From UBA1715 sp045615765 (GTDB taxonomy: Bacteria; Bacteroidota; Bacteroidia; Bacteroidales; UBA1715): a stretch of 64,000 nucleotides of DNA. The notes under the pieces are model-generated. The model ran no database searches and had not been told where the DNA came from. It was given only the letters and a program-made list of their open reading frames with translations. Location of the stretch: positions 1 to 64,000 of the forward strand of contig JAZLFM010000014.1 of the NCBI GenBank assembly GCA_045615765.1, in the 5' to 3' direction. Positions 16,749-26,554 of this stretch are shown here, in pieces; the stretch's first letter is position 1; every line of letters starts with the position of its first letter. The position numbers and the translations under genes were made by a program.

Positions 16749-18662
16749 ATGACAAAACCTCAAATAAATCATTATATCCTTTTTTTATACCGCATAGCTG
16801 TCGTTTATGTTCTTCTTACCATTACTCGTATCGCCTTCTATGCATACAACGCAAGTTTATTTCCAAACACAAGCTTTGTAGAATTGCTAACCATATTCAA
16901 AGGGGGACTTAAATTTGACACCACAACTATTATCTATCTTAACATCGCATTTATTGTGATGAATATTCTCCCATTTCGTTTTATATATAATAATATATAT
17001 CAACGAATTGCAAAAATAATATACATCATCACCAATAGTATTGGACTATTAGGGAATGTAGCCGACACCATATATTACCAATTCACATTAAAACGAACAA
17101 CTTCCCTTGTTATTTCTCAATTTGCAAATGAGGAAAATCTATTGTCATTATTTGGTCAATTCATAGTACAATGGTGGTATGCTACACTATTTTTCATCAT
17201 TCTTGTAGCTCTACTTATTTTCTTATATGATAGATTCTGTGAAAAACAACCAACTACAAGCAATCTTGCATTTTACGGAACCGCTATACCCGCTTTATGT
17301 TTTGTCTTATTTTTATGCTTTGGCGGTGTCCGTGGTGGATTCCGACATAGCACACGACCTATATCCCCATCGGATGCAGGCGAATATGCAAAAGAGCCTA
17401 GCCAAATGGCCATAGTTCAAAACACACCTTTCACTTTTCTACGGACTATCGGCAAATCCGGCTTAAAACCTACACAGTATTTCGAAAAGAATGAAGCAGA
17501 AAAATACTTTAGTCCATACCATTCTGTTTCGTCTATAGAGAGCATGAAAAATTGTAATGTAGTAATAATCATACTTGAAAGTTGGGGACGGGAATATGTA
17601 GGTTTTCTTAACAAAGACATCCCTAACTACAATGGATACACTCCATTTATGGATTCCCTAATGGAGCATAGCCTTGTGTTTAAATACGCATACGCAAACG
17701 GCAGAAAATCAATAGACGCAATACCGTCTGTTGTTGCAGGTATCCCGTACGTAAAAGTTCCTTACGTCCTTTCGCACTATTCAAGCAACAAAACATGTAG
17801 CTTGGCAAAATATTTAGGCGAGCAAGGATATTACACGGCATTTTTCCATGGCGCTCCAAATGGATCAATGGGATTTCAATCATTTGCCAATCTTGTTGGA
17901 TATGACGATTATTTTGGTAAAAACGAATATAACAACGACGACGATTTTGACGGAACTTGGGGTATTTGGGATGAAGAGTTTTTCCATTTCTATGCCGAAA
18001 AAATGAACACTTTCAAACAGCCATTCTTTACAAGTATTTTTTCTCTCTCATCGCACCATCCATTTAAAGTTCCGGAAAGATACGAAGGTGTTTTTCCTGA
18101 AGGTCCACTTCCGGTACATAAATGTATTGGTTATACAGACAATGCATTACGACAATTTTTTAACTATGCGAAAACTATGCCTTGGTATGACAACACATTA
18201 TTTATTATTTCTGCGGATCATGCTTCTGTTGCACATTTAGAAGAATACAAAAACACACCTGGAGCATTTGCTATTCCTATTGTTTTCTACAAGCCCGACA
18301 ATTCCCTACAAAAACTTGATACAACCACAATAGCGCAACAAACAGACATTCTACCATCTGTTTTGTCATATTTAAATTATCCGCAAGATTACTTTGCTTT
18401 TGGCAAAAATGTATTCGACACGACTAAACAACAAATGGCTATCAACTATACAAATGAAAACTTCCAATGTTTCTACAAAGATTTCGTATTACAGTTTGAC
18501 GAAAAGAAATCCATAAACCTTTATAACTTCAAGAAAGACAGACTATTCAAAACAAATCTTTTAGACACAGGACTTCCTGAACAAGAAGAAATGGAAAACT
18601 ACACAAAAGCATTTATACAAGAATACACCAGCAGAATGATTAACGATAAAATGTGTGAGTAG
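16749..18662 (+). CDS. LtaS/MdoB-like membrane sulfatase-fold phosphotransferase
   Basis: This protein has 637 residues. The N-terminal part (about 1-215) has five predicted membrane helices and the C-terminal part (about 255-560) is an alkaline-phosphatase/sulfatase-fold domain facing the periplasm. Metal-site elements visible are IIILESWGRE (nucleophile-side Glu), FSLSSHHPF and IISADHAS. The architecture is that of lipoteichoic-acid synthase and phosphoglycerol transferase relatives, which in Gram-negative bacteria modify periplasmic glucans or lipids. The conserved nucleophile Thr/Ser is expected near NGRKSIDAIPS (Ser after Lys). The substrate is unknown. It stands alone between the surface protein and metH. 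Confidence 0.85.
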   Translation: MTKPQINHYILFLYRIAVVYVLLTITRIAFYAYNASLFPNTSFVELLTIFKGGLKFDTTTIIYLNIAFIVMNILPFRFIYNNIYQRIAKIIYIITNSIGLLGNVADTIYYQFTLKRTTSLVISQFANEENLLSLFGQFIVQWWYATLFFIILVALLIFLYDRFCEKQPTTSNLAFYGTAIPALCFVLFLCFGGVRGGFRHSTRPISPSDAGEYAKEPSQMAIVQNTPFTFLRTIGKSGLKPTQYFEKNEAEKYFSPYHSVSSIESMKNCNVVIIILESWGREYVGFLNKDIPNYNGYTPFMDSLMEHSLVFKYAYANGRKSIDAIPSVVAGIPYVKVPYVLSHYSSNKTCSLAKYLGEQGYYTAFFHGAPNGSMGFQSFANLVGYDDYFGKNEYNNDDDFDGTWGIWDEEFFHFYAEKMNTFKQPFFTSIFSLSSHHPFKVPERYEGVFPEGPLPVHKCIGYTDNALRQFFNYAKTMPWYDNTLFIISADHASVAHLEEYKNTPGAFAIPIVFYKPDNSLQKLDTTTIAQQTDILPSVLSYLNYPQDYFAFGKNVFDTTKQQMAINYTNENFQCFYKDFVLQFDEKKSINLYNFKKDRLFKTNLLDTGLPEQEEMENYTKAFIQEYTSRMINDKMCE

Positions 18663-18681
18663 TTTAATAACAACATTTGAT

Positions 18682-18689
18682 TACTTTTG
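18682..18689 (+). promoter_or_regulatory. metH -7 element
   Basis: TACTTTTG lies 16 bases before the metH ATG. No cobalamin or SAM riboswitch fits in the 42-base gap after the preceding gene. Confidence 0.5.
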
Positions 18690-18704
18690 CGCAAAACTAA
18701 AACT

Positions 18705-21700
18705 ATGATTACAAAACAAGCTTTCAAAGATATTCTAGCAAAACGTATCCTCGTTCTTGACGGTGCCACAGGAACCATGATACAACGATTTAATCTTCAA
18801 GAAGATGACTATCGAGGAACTCGCTTTGCCGACCATCCGTTCCTATTAAAGGGAAACAATGATCTTCTTTGTCTTACCAAGCCTGAGGTCGTTCGCGAAA
18901 TTCATACTAAATATCTTGAAGCAGGAGCCGATATAATCGAAACTAATACTTTTAATGCAAATAGAATCTCACAAGCTGACTACAATCTGCAAGATTTAGT
19001 TGTAGAAATGAATACCGCAGCCGTTTCTATTGCACGTAAAGTTGCCGACGAATTCACGGCTAAGAATCCTGAAAAACCTCGTTTTGTTTGTGCTTCTATA
19101 GGACCAACAAATAAAACTGCCTCAATGTCTCCTGATGTAAATAATCCTGCATTTCGAGCAGTTACATTCGACTATCTTGTAGAGATTTACGAAGAACAAG
19201 TTGAAGCAATGCTTAAAGCAGGAGCAGATCTTTTATTGGTTGAAACTTCATTCGATACACTTAACGTAAAAGCCTGCTTATATGCTATAGAAAACATACA
19301 AGCAAAACTAGGAACTGACGCTCCTGTATTGGTTTCATTTACTATTGCCGACGCTAGTGGTCGTATATTAGCCGGACAAACAATTGAAGCCTGCATACGT
19401 TCAATTACCCACTCTAACATCACAAGTATAGGGTTAAACTGTTCTCTCGGCGCTAAAGAACTTACGCCATTTGTGAAGGAATTAGCCGAAAAGTCTCCAG
19501 TGCTTGTCACAGCACACCCAAATGCCGGATTACCAAACCAATTCGGTAAGTATGACCAAACGCCAGAACTTATGGCAGAGATGGTAAAACCATATCTGGA
19601 AAATTCATACTTAAACATTATTGGAGGATGTTGTGGTACAACCGACGATCATATACGAGAAATTGCCAAAATTGTAGGGGACTACGAACCTCGTCCTATA
19701 CCAAAGCCTACGCACACGATGTACCTTAGTGGTTTAGAACCACTTACTATAGAAAAAGACAAAAATTTTATAAATATCGGTGAGCGTACAAATGTCGCTG
19801 GTTCAGCTAAATTCGCTCGTTTGATTCGCGAAAAAAACTACGAAGAGGCTCTTTCTATTGCTCGTACACAAGTTGAAAATGGTGCACAAATCATTGATGT
19901 CAACTTAGATGACGCTATGCTTGATTCAAAAGAAGAAATGATTCACTTCTTAAATCTTCTTGCGTCAGAACCTGAGATTTCTCGTGTTCCTATTATGATA
20001 GACTCTTCGAAATGGGAAGTGCTTGAAGCAGGCCTTAAATGTGTGCAAGGTAAATGTTTAGTAAATTCATTAAGCTTGAAAGAAGGCGAAGAGATATTTC
20101 TTACAAAAGCTGCAAAAGTAAAGCGATATGGTGCCGCACTTGTTGTTATGGCTTTTGATGAAACTGGACAAGCCGACACATACGAAAGAAAGATCTCTGT
20201 TTGTAAACGAGCTTACGATTTGCTTCTTTCTATTGATTTTCCTCCCGAAGACATTGTATTCGACACAAATGTGCTTACCATAGCTACAGGTATAGCCGAA
20301 CACGACAACTATGCAAAAGATTTCATTGAATCTGTGCGCTGGATAAAACAAAATCTACCATACGCAAAAACAAGTGGTGGTATCAGTAATGTATCCTTTT
20401 CTTTTCGTGGGAACAATGCCGTTCGCGAAGCAATGCACTCCATATTCCTATACCATGCTATTAAAGCAGGACTTGATATGGGAATTGTAAATCCTGGATT
20501 ATTACAAGTTTACGATGAAATCGATCCAGAGTTAAGAGATAAAATAGAAAAAGTTGTACTTAACACAACCTCAACGGCTGCTGAAGAGTTAGTAGAATAT
20601 GCGAGTACAATCAAACAAAACGAAACAACTACAGTAAAACACGACGATTGGAGAAATGCATCGGTTGAACGACGACTTGCATATGCTCTATTAAAAGGAC
20701 TACCAGAACATCTCGAAGAAGATTTAGAAGAAGCACGACAAAAATATCCATCTTCGTTGGCTATTATTGAAGGACCATTAATGGGCGGTATGGGCGAAGT
20801 TGGAACCCAATTTGGACAAGGAAAAATGTTCTTACCACAAGTTGTTAAATCAGCCCGTACAATGAAAAAAGCTGTTTCTATTCTTGAACCATTCATTGAA
20901 CAAGAAAAGCAACAAGCAAAAGCTACTTCTGCCGGAAAAATCCTATTAGCGACAGTAAAAGGTGACGTGCACGATATTGGTAAAAATATTGTTGGCGTAG
21001 TACTTGCCTGCAACAATTTTGAAGTAATAGATTTAGGCGTAATGTGTCCGACAGAACAAATCGTAGACGCTGCAGTAGAAAACAATGTGGATTTCATTGG
21101 ATTAAGCGGTTTAATTACACCATCACTTGAAGAGATGCAAAATGTTGCAGCTGAATTAGAACGCCGACATTTACAAATTCCTATACTCATTGGTGGCGCC
21201 ACAACATCAAAAGTCCATACAGCAGTAAAAATCGCTCCACTATATTCTGCACCTGTCGTTTACGTTAGTGACGCATCAAAAGATGCAGGAGTATGTGCCG
21301 CTCTTTTATCCAAGAATAGACAAGCTTATATTGACAAATTAAATCGTGAATACGAACTAATTAGAAGACTTTACTTAAATAGAAAAGTTAATGATGTTCT
21401 TCCACTTTCTGATGCACGAGAAAACAAATTTGTATTTGAAAATGACAAAGCTGATATTGTTACACCATCATTCTTAGGGAACAAAACAATTGTAGATATT
21501 TCTATCGAAAATATTTCCAACTATATAGACTGGTCTTTCTTTTTTAGTGCTTGGGGAATGAACGGAATTGCTTATCCTGCAATTCTAACAGATGAAAAAC
21601 GTGGAGCCGAAGCAAGCGTTCTATTTGAGGACGCACAAAAAATGCTACAAAAAATCATTTCTGAAAAATTGCTTTCTCCTAAAGCTGTTATAGGATTTTA

Positions 21701-22322
21701 CCCTGCCAATTCAATTGGTGACGATATTGAAATCTACAATACAGATTGTTCACAAGAAATTGGTGTATTGAACAACTACCGCCAACAAACCCTACAACCA
21801 AATGGAAATCCTAACTTATGTCTTGCCGATTTCATTGCACCTAAAGACGAAAAAACGACCGACTACATCGGACTTTTCGCGTTAACTGCAGGTCTTGAAG
21901 TCGACGCACTTGCAGAGAAATACAAAAATGAAGGTGATGATTATTCGTCTATGCTTGTACGCACATTAGCCGACAGAATTGCCGAAGCGTTTACTGAAAA
22001 ATTACATTTCGATGTTAGAAAAACATTATGGGGATATTCACCTAATGAAACTGAAAACATAGAACAAATTCTAAAAACAAACTACCGCGGTCGTCGTATG
22101 GCAATCGGTTACCCTTCTTGTCCGGACCATTCACAAAAACAGACAATATTCAATATATTGAAGGCTACAGAAGAAATTGGCGTCACAATGACAGAGTCTT
22201 ATATGATGCGACCTGTTTCATCTGTTTGTGGATTGTTTTTCGCACATCCTGAAATACAATATTTCGGTGTTGGTGAAATTAGCGCAGAACAAGAAAAGGA
22301 TTATACGGAGAGAAAGAAATAA
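18705..22322 (+). CDS. metH: Cobalamin-dependent methionine synthase
   Basis: This enzyme transfers a methyl group from methyltetrahydrofolate to homocysteine through methylcobalamin in the cytosol. It has 1,205 residues, full family length. The domains in order are: homocysteine binding (about 1-325, zinc ligands in GGCCG at 307-311), pterin binding (about 350-610, FINIGERTNVAGS), B12 cap and Rossmann (about 650-890, with the cobalt-ligand motif DVHDIG at 754-759, His756), and the C-terminal S-adenosylmethionine reactivation domain (RGRRMAIGYPSCPDH near residue 1130). The start at 18705 is chosen over the in-frame upstream codon at 18687, which overlaps the promoter box. Downstream it converges on the deacetylase gene with no clear hairpin terminator. 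Confidence 0.98.
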   Translation: MITKQAFKDILAKRILVLDGATGTMIQRFNLQEDDYRGTRFADHPFLLKGNNDLLCLTKPEVVREIHTKYLEAGADIIETNTFNANRISQADYNLQDLVVEMNTAAVSIARKVADEFTAKNPEKPRFVCASIGPTNKTASMSPDVNNPAFRAVTFDYLVEIYEEQVEAMLKAGADLLLVETSFDTLNVKACLYAIENIQAKLGTDAPVLVSFTIADASGRILAGQTIEACIRSITHSNITSIGLNCSLGAKELTPFVKELAEKSPVLVTAHPNAGLPNQFGKYDQTPELMAEMVKPYLENSYLNIIGGCCGTTDDHIREIAKIVGDYEPRPIPKPTHTMYLSGLEPLTIEKDKNFINIGERTNVAGSAKFARLIREKNYEEALSIARTQVENGAQIIDVNLDDAMLDSKEEMIHFLNLLASEPEISRVPIMIDSSKWEVLEAGLKCVQGKCLVNSLSLKEGEEIFLTKAAKVKRYGAALVVMAFDETGQADTYERKISVCKRAYDLLLSIDFPPEDIVFDTNVLTIATGIAEHDNYAKDFIESVRWIKQNLPYAKTSGGISNVSFSFRGNNAVREAMHSIFLYHAIKAGLDMGIVNPGLLQVYDEIDPELRDKIEKVVLNTTSTAAEELVEYASTIKQNETTTVKHDDWRNASVERRLAYALLKGLPEHLEEDLEEARQKYPSSLAIIEGPLMGGMGEVGTQFGQGKMFLPQVVKSARTMKKAVSILEPFIEQEKQQAKATSAGKILLATVKGDVHDIGKNIVGVVLACNNFEVIDLGVMCPTEQIVDAAVENNVDFIGLSGLITPSLEEMQNVAAELERRHLQIPILIGGATTSKVHTAVKIAPLYSAPVVYVSDASKDAGVCAALLSKNRQAYIDKLNREYELIRRLYLNRKVNDVLPLSDARENKFVFENDKADIVTPSFLGNKTIVDISIENISNYIDWSFFFSAWGMNGIAYPAILTDEKRGAEASVLFEDAQKMLQKIISEKLLSPKAVIGFYPANSIGDDIEIYNTDCSQEIGVLNNYRQQTLQPNGNPNLCLADFIAPKDEKTTDYIGLFALTAGLEVDALAEKYKNEGDDYSSMLVRTLADRIAEAFTEKLHFDVRKTLWGYSPNETENIEQILKTNYRGRRMAIGYPSCPDHSQKQTIFNILKATEEIGVTMTESYMMRPVSSVCGLFFAHPEIQYFGVGEISAEQEKDYTERKK

Positions 22323-22340
22323 TGTGCAGATACACTCTAT

Positions 22341-22375
22341 TCATAGAGATTTTTCGCTAACGCTCAAAATGACGA
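22341..22375 (+). repeat. Possible degenerate dispersed repeat between convergent genes
   Basis: The segment AGAGATTTTTCGCTAACGCT followed by CAAAATGAC, with the imperfect palindrome AGCGTTAGCG on one side, resembles degenerate intergenic repeats found in many copies in other genomes. It fills most of the 70-base gap between metH and the deacetylase gene. Only one copy is seen in this window, so the call is tentative. Confidence 0.3.
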
Positions 22376-22391
22376 GGTAAGACTAATGAGT

Positions 22392-23522
22392 TTATTTTAC
22401 TAATCGTATTACTCCAGCATTCGGAATTGCATCAAACAGTATATATGTATCTGTTTGATTAGTAATTGGTAATTCTATGCCATTTTGAGTAATACTTTTA
22501 TACTTATCCGATGCTGATTTAAAAACTACAACGGAGACAGGAATTAAATCTTTTTGAAGTACTAAATGAAGCAACGATGTATCTGTAACCTGCAACGATA
22601 AATCAACGTATTTCTTTGTTGATTTTTTTATTTTCAGTATTGCATTATTTGCCTCACGATGATACAAAATTGCATTCCTAAAAGTAGTTACCCACACTTC
22701 TTTTTTCTCTTTCAAACTCTGTAAATAAGCCAATTGATCGCAAAATGACTGTAGTTTCACTTGAGCATACCAATTGTCATTATAAGAATTTTGTTCGTCA
22801 TCAACACTGTGATACAAAAGCGTCAACAAGCCTCCCCCAGAAACTATTTTATCGAATTCCGAACACACTTCTTCGGTAGTTGTTTGTTCTGTTAAAGCAA
22901 ACATCTGAATTCTATAATAATCGTCTTCAGAATTCGCGAAAGAGTAACCATAATTTGAAATTCTCCATACACTTCGCGCTGCAATATGTCCACCGCTACG
23001 AAGAAAATCTCGTACACGCATATCATCTTCTGTATCGCCTGCACCTGCACCATACGGATACGCGAGTGTATTCACATTTGTTCCGACATGCTCCCGTATT
23101 ACCTCTTGTGGCTCTGTTGTTTCACGAGCAAGTTCACCTATAGGCAATTTTGTTAAATCCGGATGAGTAATGGTATGATTACCAATTTCATTTCCTTTTT
23201 CCAATGTTTTTTGTATTGCCGCCCACGAATAATCATAGCGTTCAATATTGTTCAGAATAGGGAAAAAAGTTCCCACCAGACCATATTTCTGCAATGCAGG
23301 AACCACAAGCGGATATTGACCAGGAGACCAATCATCGAATGTTAAAGCTACAGCAGAATTTCTACCATCTTTCCAACAACAAATTCCAACCTTGACTTCA
23401 CTATTTTGTTGTTCTAAAGTAGTCTGATTTTCGAACAAAACTGTACCAAATCTATTCGATTGCGCGTGTGTCATACAAGTAAACAATATAAATGTAAAAA
23501 ACAGAGAAATTCTTTTAATCAT
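22392..23522 (-). CDS. Secreted polysaccharide deacetylase (NodB fold)
   Basis: This is a 376-residue exported carbohydrate esterase-like protein. A signal peptide (MIKRISLFFTFILFTCMTHA) precedes the NodB domain (about 40-250). The metal-binding motif ALTFDDW supplies the two Asp residues, GNHTITH supplies the two His ligands, and AYPYGAG is the third motif. The C-terminal 90 residues are probably a beta-sandwich. The frame is open upstream to 23546, but those codons (MTMTMT...) are the out-of-frame reading of the Asp-rich tail of the preceding gene. ATG 23522 overlaps that gene's stop (ATGATTAA) and gives the signal peptide. Likely substrate classes are peptidoglycan, N-acetylglucosamine polymers or acetylated hemicellulose; the sequence does not decide. 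Confidence 0.88.
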   Translation of the reverse strand: MIKRISLFFTFILFTCMTHAQSNRFGTVLFENQTTLEQQNSEVKVGICCWKDGRNSAVALTFDDWSPGQYPLVVPALQKYGLVGTFFPILNNIERYDYSWAAIQKTLEKGNEIGNHTITHPDLTKLPIGELARETTEPQEVIREHVGTNVNTLAYPYGAGAGDTEDDMRVRDFLRSGGHIAARSVWRISNYGYSFANSEDDYYRIQMFALTEQTTTEEVCSEFDKIVSGGGLLTLLYHSVDDEQNSYNDNWYAQVKLQSFCDQLAYLQSLKEKKEVWVTTFRNAILYHREANNAILKIKKSTKKYVDLSLQVTDTSLLHLVLQKDLIPVSVVVFKSASDKYKSITQNGIELPITNQTDTYILFDAIPNAGVIRLVK

Positions 23523-24540
23523 CGTAGTCGTCATAGTCATCGTCATCAGAATCTTTAGATTTCTTTTCTTTTTTAGGCTTTGCCGTTTTTTCTTTCTTCT
23601 GTTTATCCTTTGATTCTGGTTTCGCCTTTACATCATCATCGTCGTAATCCTCATCATAAACCGTTTCTGCCTTAGAATCCTTCTTCTTTGTATCTTTCGA
23701 GTTTTCCTTTACTACAGTAGGCGCAACTTCTTCTTGACCAACATTTTCCGATTCATAATCATCGTCTTCCCCGTCTTCTTTTTCCTTATGTTTTTTCTTT
23801 TCCTTTTCGGCAAGAGCTGCCGCGGCAGCAGCCTTTTCTGCCTCTATATCCTCAGGATCTTTGTTGTAGTCTGCATATTTGCCTTCCGTATCTTTCAATA
23901 AATAATTTTCAAGTTTCAAATATTCAGTCGGATCATACGGTTTTGCTGTAGGCGGAGCCTTTATCTCTTCCTGGACTTTGAATGTTCGTTTTCTTATTAA
24001 AGTGCCCGGTATCATTCGTTTAGCTCGAGTTTTTGTTTCATAAATCGACCAAGCCTTCATATCAGCCCACACGGCATTACACCAATCCTCTACTTCCATG
24101 CACTTTCCAGAAGGGACCTTATCATAATCCATAATACGACCAAAAGAATTGGTTCCATATTCCGAGAATCTTGCTTCATGAAGGAAGTTCGTAAACTTCG
24201 TTACAATTATCGAATCCTGAATACTAACTTCTATACTAAATACAATACTGCCTTTGGTTTTCTCAGCAGCATGCGACGACAAATAAATATCAGGAATATG
24301 CACATGATTTGAATACGGGAAATAGCCTTTCCCTTTGAATATCATCTCCTTACGATTCTTTGCAATTAACCGTTGACCTTTTTCATTTTTAAACCAATGG
24401 TCTATATTTCGCATCAAACGAATTCTACTAGTTCCATGGCGAATAGGAATAGTATCGGTTACGACAAAAGCTTGTGAAAACGCACTATACGAAAGACAAC
24501 AAAGCCAGAATATTATACATATAATCAAACTTTTTCGCAT
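23515..24540 (-). CDS. Exported DUF4468-like protein with Asp/Lys-rich tail
   Basis: This protein has 341 residues. The ATG at 24540 follows an in-frame TTG (24555) and gives the signal peptide MRKSLIICIIFWLCCLSYSA. Residues 25-165 resemble the DUF4468 domain with TBP-like fold: DTIPIRHGTSRIRLMRNIDHWF, GKGYFPYSN and an IVTKFTNFLHEA strand. This assignment is by pattern only. From about residue 215 the protein is low complexity: Ala/Glu/Lys, then alternating Lys-rich and Asp-rich blocks ending DDDDYDDYDD. The tail is probably disordered and may bind cations. It lies between a lipoprotein gene and the deacetylase gene in one tight minus-strand operon. Confidence 0.7.
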   Translation of the reverse strand: MRKSLIICIIFWLCCLSYSAFSQAFVVTDTIPIRHGTSRIRLMRNIDHWFKNEKGQRLIAKNRKEMIFKGKGYFPYSNHVHIPDIYLSSHAAEKTKGSIVFSIEVSIQDSIIVTKFTNFLHEARFSEYGTNSFGRIMDYDKVPSGKCMEVEDWCNAVWADMKAWSIYETKTRAKRMIPGTLIRKRTFKVQEEIKAPPTAKPYDPTEYLKLENYLLKDTEGKYADYNKDPEDIEAEKAAAAAALAEKEKKKHKEKEDGEDDDYESENVGQEEVAPTVVKENSKDTKKKDSKAETVYDEDYDDDDVKAKPESKDKQKKEKTAKPKKEKKSKDSDDDDYDDYDD

Positions 24541-24568
24541 AGTTTTATTTTTCAAAACGAAATCAATC

Positions 24569-25264
24569 TTATTTTATTGAACAATCTACAAGTTTATATG
24601 TTGTAATTGTTCCTTTTGTGATTCTTTCTTCTATAGGATCATTCAAATCTATAGGAGCATGGTTAGGTTGGGATTCAACATCAATATTCTTACGATATAC
24701 CAAGCCTACATTTTTAGCATAGCGTTCTTCACTATGTTGATATGAATATAAAGACTTAAAATCTTGTTGTAAGACAAAAAGAACTGAATCAGAATCTGTT
24801 TCATCATCAAATTCATTTATACCTACATAGTTAATTTGTTGTTCTTGCGACATATTGTACGCATTCAAATCCCATGAATAAGACGTACTTGGAGGGAATT
24901 TTAGCACACATAGTGGGACATTTTCTTCCACTCGAACAATTTGATGGTCATATTGCTGAACACTATGAGAAGAATATGGTGCCCAAGTTGATTCTCCTTT
25001 TACCTTTTTTTCTGTTTGAATAGCATATACCCTACAAGAATTTGTATCGGAAATACACGCAACAACCGTTTCACGAATTTGGTAATATGCAGTGTCTTCT
25101 ATTCCTGTAGGCACATCAATTCGTATAGAGACACAATCGTATGTGCGAGTACTGCCTATTGTCAATGGATAATATTCATTCCACTGTACAAATGGTTGTA
25201 CGTCAGTCTTTTTACAAGAAACTACAAGACAAGCAAGTAAACAATATACAAGAATTCGTTTCAT
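24569..25264 (-). CDS. Uncharacterised lipoprotein
   Basis: This protein has 231 residues. The N terminus MKRILVYCLLACLVVSCKK is a lipoprotein signal with lipidated Cys17. The mature part is beta-rich, with YYPLTIGSTRTYDC near the start, a pattern often seen in Bacteroidetes surface lipoproteins of unknown role. The Lys residues after the Cys do not match the typical surface-export signal (an acidic-rich LES). It is first in the lipoprotein - DUF4468-like - deacetylase operon. No function can be assigned. Confidence 0.75.
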   Translation of the reverse strand: MKRILVYCLLACLVVSCKKTDVQPFVQWNEYYPLTIGSTRTYDCVSIRIDVPTGIEDTAYYQIRETVVACISDTNSCRVYAIQTEKKVKGESTWAPYSSHSVQQYDHQIVRVEENVPLCVLKFPPSTSYSWDLNAYNMSQEQQINYVGINEFDDETDSDSVLFVLQQDFKSLYSYQHSEERYAKNVGLVYRKNIDVESQPNHAPIDLNDPIEERITKGTITTYKLVDCSIK

Positions 25265-25309
25265 AACTTTTACAAGAAATCAAATGTACAAAATTCTCGC
25301 AATTGAAAT

Positions 25310-26554
25310 TTATTTCTTTGTCATAAACGACAAATCATCCCAGAAACCAGGATATGATTTTGCTACACATTCAGGATTTTCCACTTCTACGGGTTCTGTT
25401 GCCAACAATGCTGCGACAGCTCCTGCCATAGCGATTCTATGATCGTTGTTAGCATGCATTTTTCCTCCACGCAATGTTCCGCCATATACAAACATCTCGT
25501 CATCAGTACACTCAATTCGAGTTCCTAATTTTGCAAATTCTTTTTGAAGAACTAAAGCACGATTGCTTTCCTTATGTGCTAGACGAGAGACTCCCTTAAT
25601 TGTAGTAACACCTTTACAATGTGCTGCAAGCGAAACTAATGGAGGGAATAAATCTGGACATTCTGTTGCATCAAATTCAAAAGCACGCAATTCATTTGAG
25701 CTAACAGATATCTCGTTCTCTCCCAATACAATATTTGCACCTACTTTCTGTAAAGCTTCAACTATTGCCTTGTCTGCTTGACACGACGACATAGAAATAT
25801 TCTTTACCGTAATATTCCCGCGTAACGCACCTGCTACAAGCAAGAAAGATGCTCCACTCCAATCGCCTTCAACAACGAAATCCATTGCTTTATACGATTG
25901 TCCTGCTGGTATTCGGAAAGTTACATATTCCTCTCTATCTACTTTTACGCCAAACTTACGCATCATATCAATAGTTATATCGATATATGGTTTGCTTTTC
26001 AAATCTGTAACTTGCAAAACAACATCTTTTTGAGCGTATGGAGCGGCAATCAATAAACCTGTAAGAATTTGAGAACTTAACGAACCATCTACCTCAGCAT
26101 TACCTCCAACCATTGGTCCACAAACTTGTACAGGAACAAATCCATTATTTGTTTCAATCTGCACACCTAATTGACGCAATGGCGCTTCCAATACCGACAC
26201 TGGACGAGTTTTTAAGGATCCCTCGCCCTGAAGTGTTATAGGTTCTTTCCATAAAGAAGCTACAGGAGTAAACATACGAATACCCAAACCTGCCTCACCA
26301 CAATTCAATTCTTTTGACTTTGGATTTAGTCCGCCAACAATTGTAACATTTTCTCCATCAACAGAGACTGTAGAACCAAGATTTTCAGCAATTTTCAATG
26401 CTGCATCGCTATCATTACTTGAAGAGTATCCATGCAAATACGATGTTCCTTGAGCTAATGCAGCTATTGCTATTGCTCGTTGCATTACACTTTTTGAAGC
26501 AGGTGGTACAATTGTACCCTGTACTTCGGTTGGATATATTATTTTGTTCCCCAT
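25310..26554 (-). CDS. aroA: 3-phosphoshikimate 1-carboxyvinyltransferase (EPSP synthase)
   Basis: This is the sixth step of the shikimate pathway: phosphoenolpyruvate plus shikimate-3-phosphate gives EPSP. It has 414 residues, slightly short for the family (about 425-440). The substrate motifs PPASKSVMQRA (residues 17-27), the LNCGEAGLGIRMF segment (replacing the usual LxxGNAGTAxR), DGSLSSQ and HKESNRA are present. The GEAGLGIR version of the PEP loop differs from the classic GNAGTAMR found in class I enzymes. This fits the divergent, shorter EPSP synthases of some Bacteroidetes and may affect glyphosate sensitivity. The start overlaps the end of aroE-aroK by 16 bases. Confidence 0.93.
   Translation of the reverse strand: MGNKIIYPTEVQGTIVPPASKSVMQRAIAIAALAQGTSYLHGYSSSNDSDAALKIAENLGSTVSVDGENVTIVGGLNPKSKELNCGEAGLGIRMFTPVASLWKEPITLQGEGSLKTRPVSVLEAPLRQLGVQIETNNGFVPVQVCGPMVGGNAEVDGSLSSQILTGLLIAAPYAQKDVVLQVTDLKSKPYIDITIDMMRKFGVKVDREEYVTFRIPAGQSYKAMDFVVEGDWSGASFLLVAGALRGNITVKNISMSSCQADKAIVEALQKVGANIVLGENEISVSSNELRAFEFDATECPDLFPPLVSLAAHCKGVTTIKGVSRLAHKESNRALVLQKEFAKLGTRIECTDDEMFVYGGTLRGGKMHANNDHRIAMAGAVAALLATEPVEVENPECVAKSYPGFWDDLSFMTKK

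Noticed and set aside
18662..18705. Cobalamin or SAM riboswitch before metH
   Set aside because: Only 42 bases lie between the genes, far too few for either riboswitch, and a -7 box is found there.
20510..21202. 230-codon ORF on the minus strand opposite metH
   Set aside because: It lies wholly inside metH with its conserved B12 motifs on the other strand; the composition is that of an antisense shadow.
23523..23546. Upstream start of the deacetylase (MTMTMTTTM)
   Set aside because: These codons are the out-of-frame reading of the Asp-rich end of the preceding gene; ATG 23522 gives a proper signal peptide.
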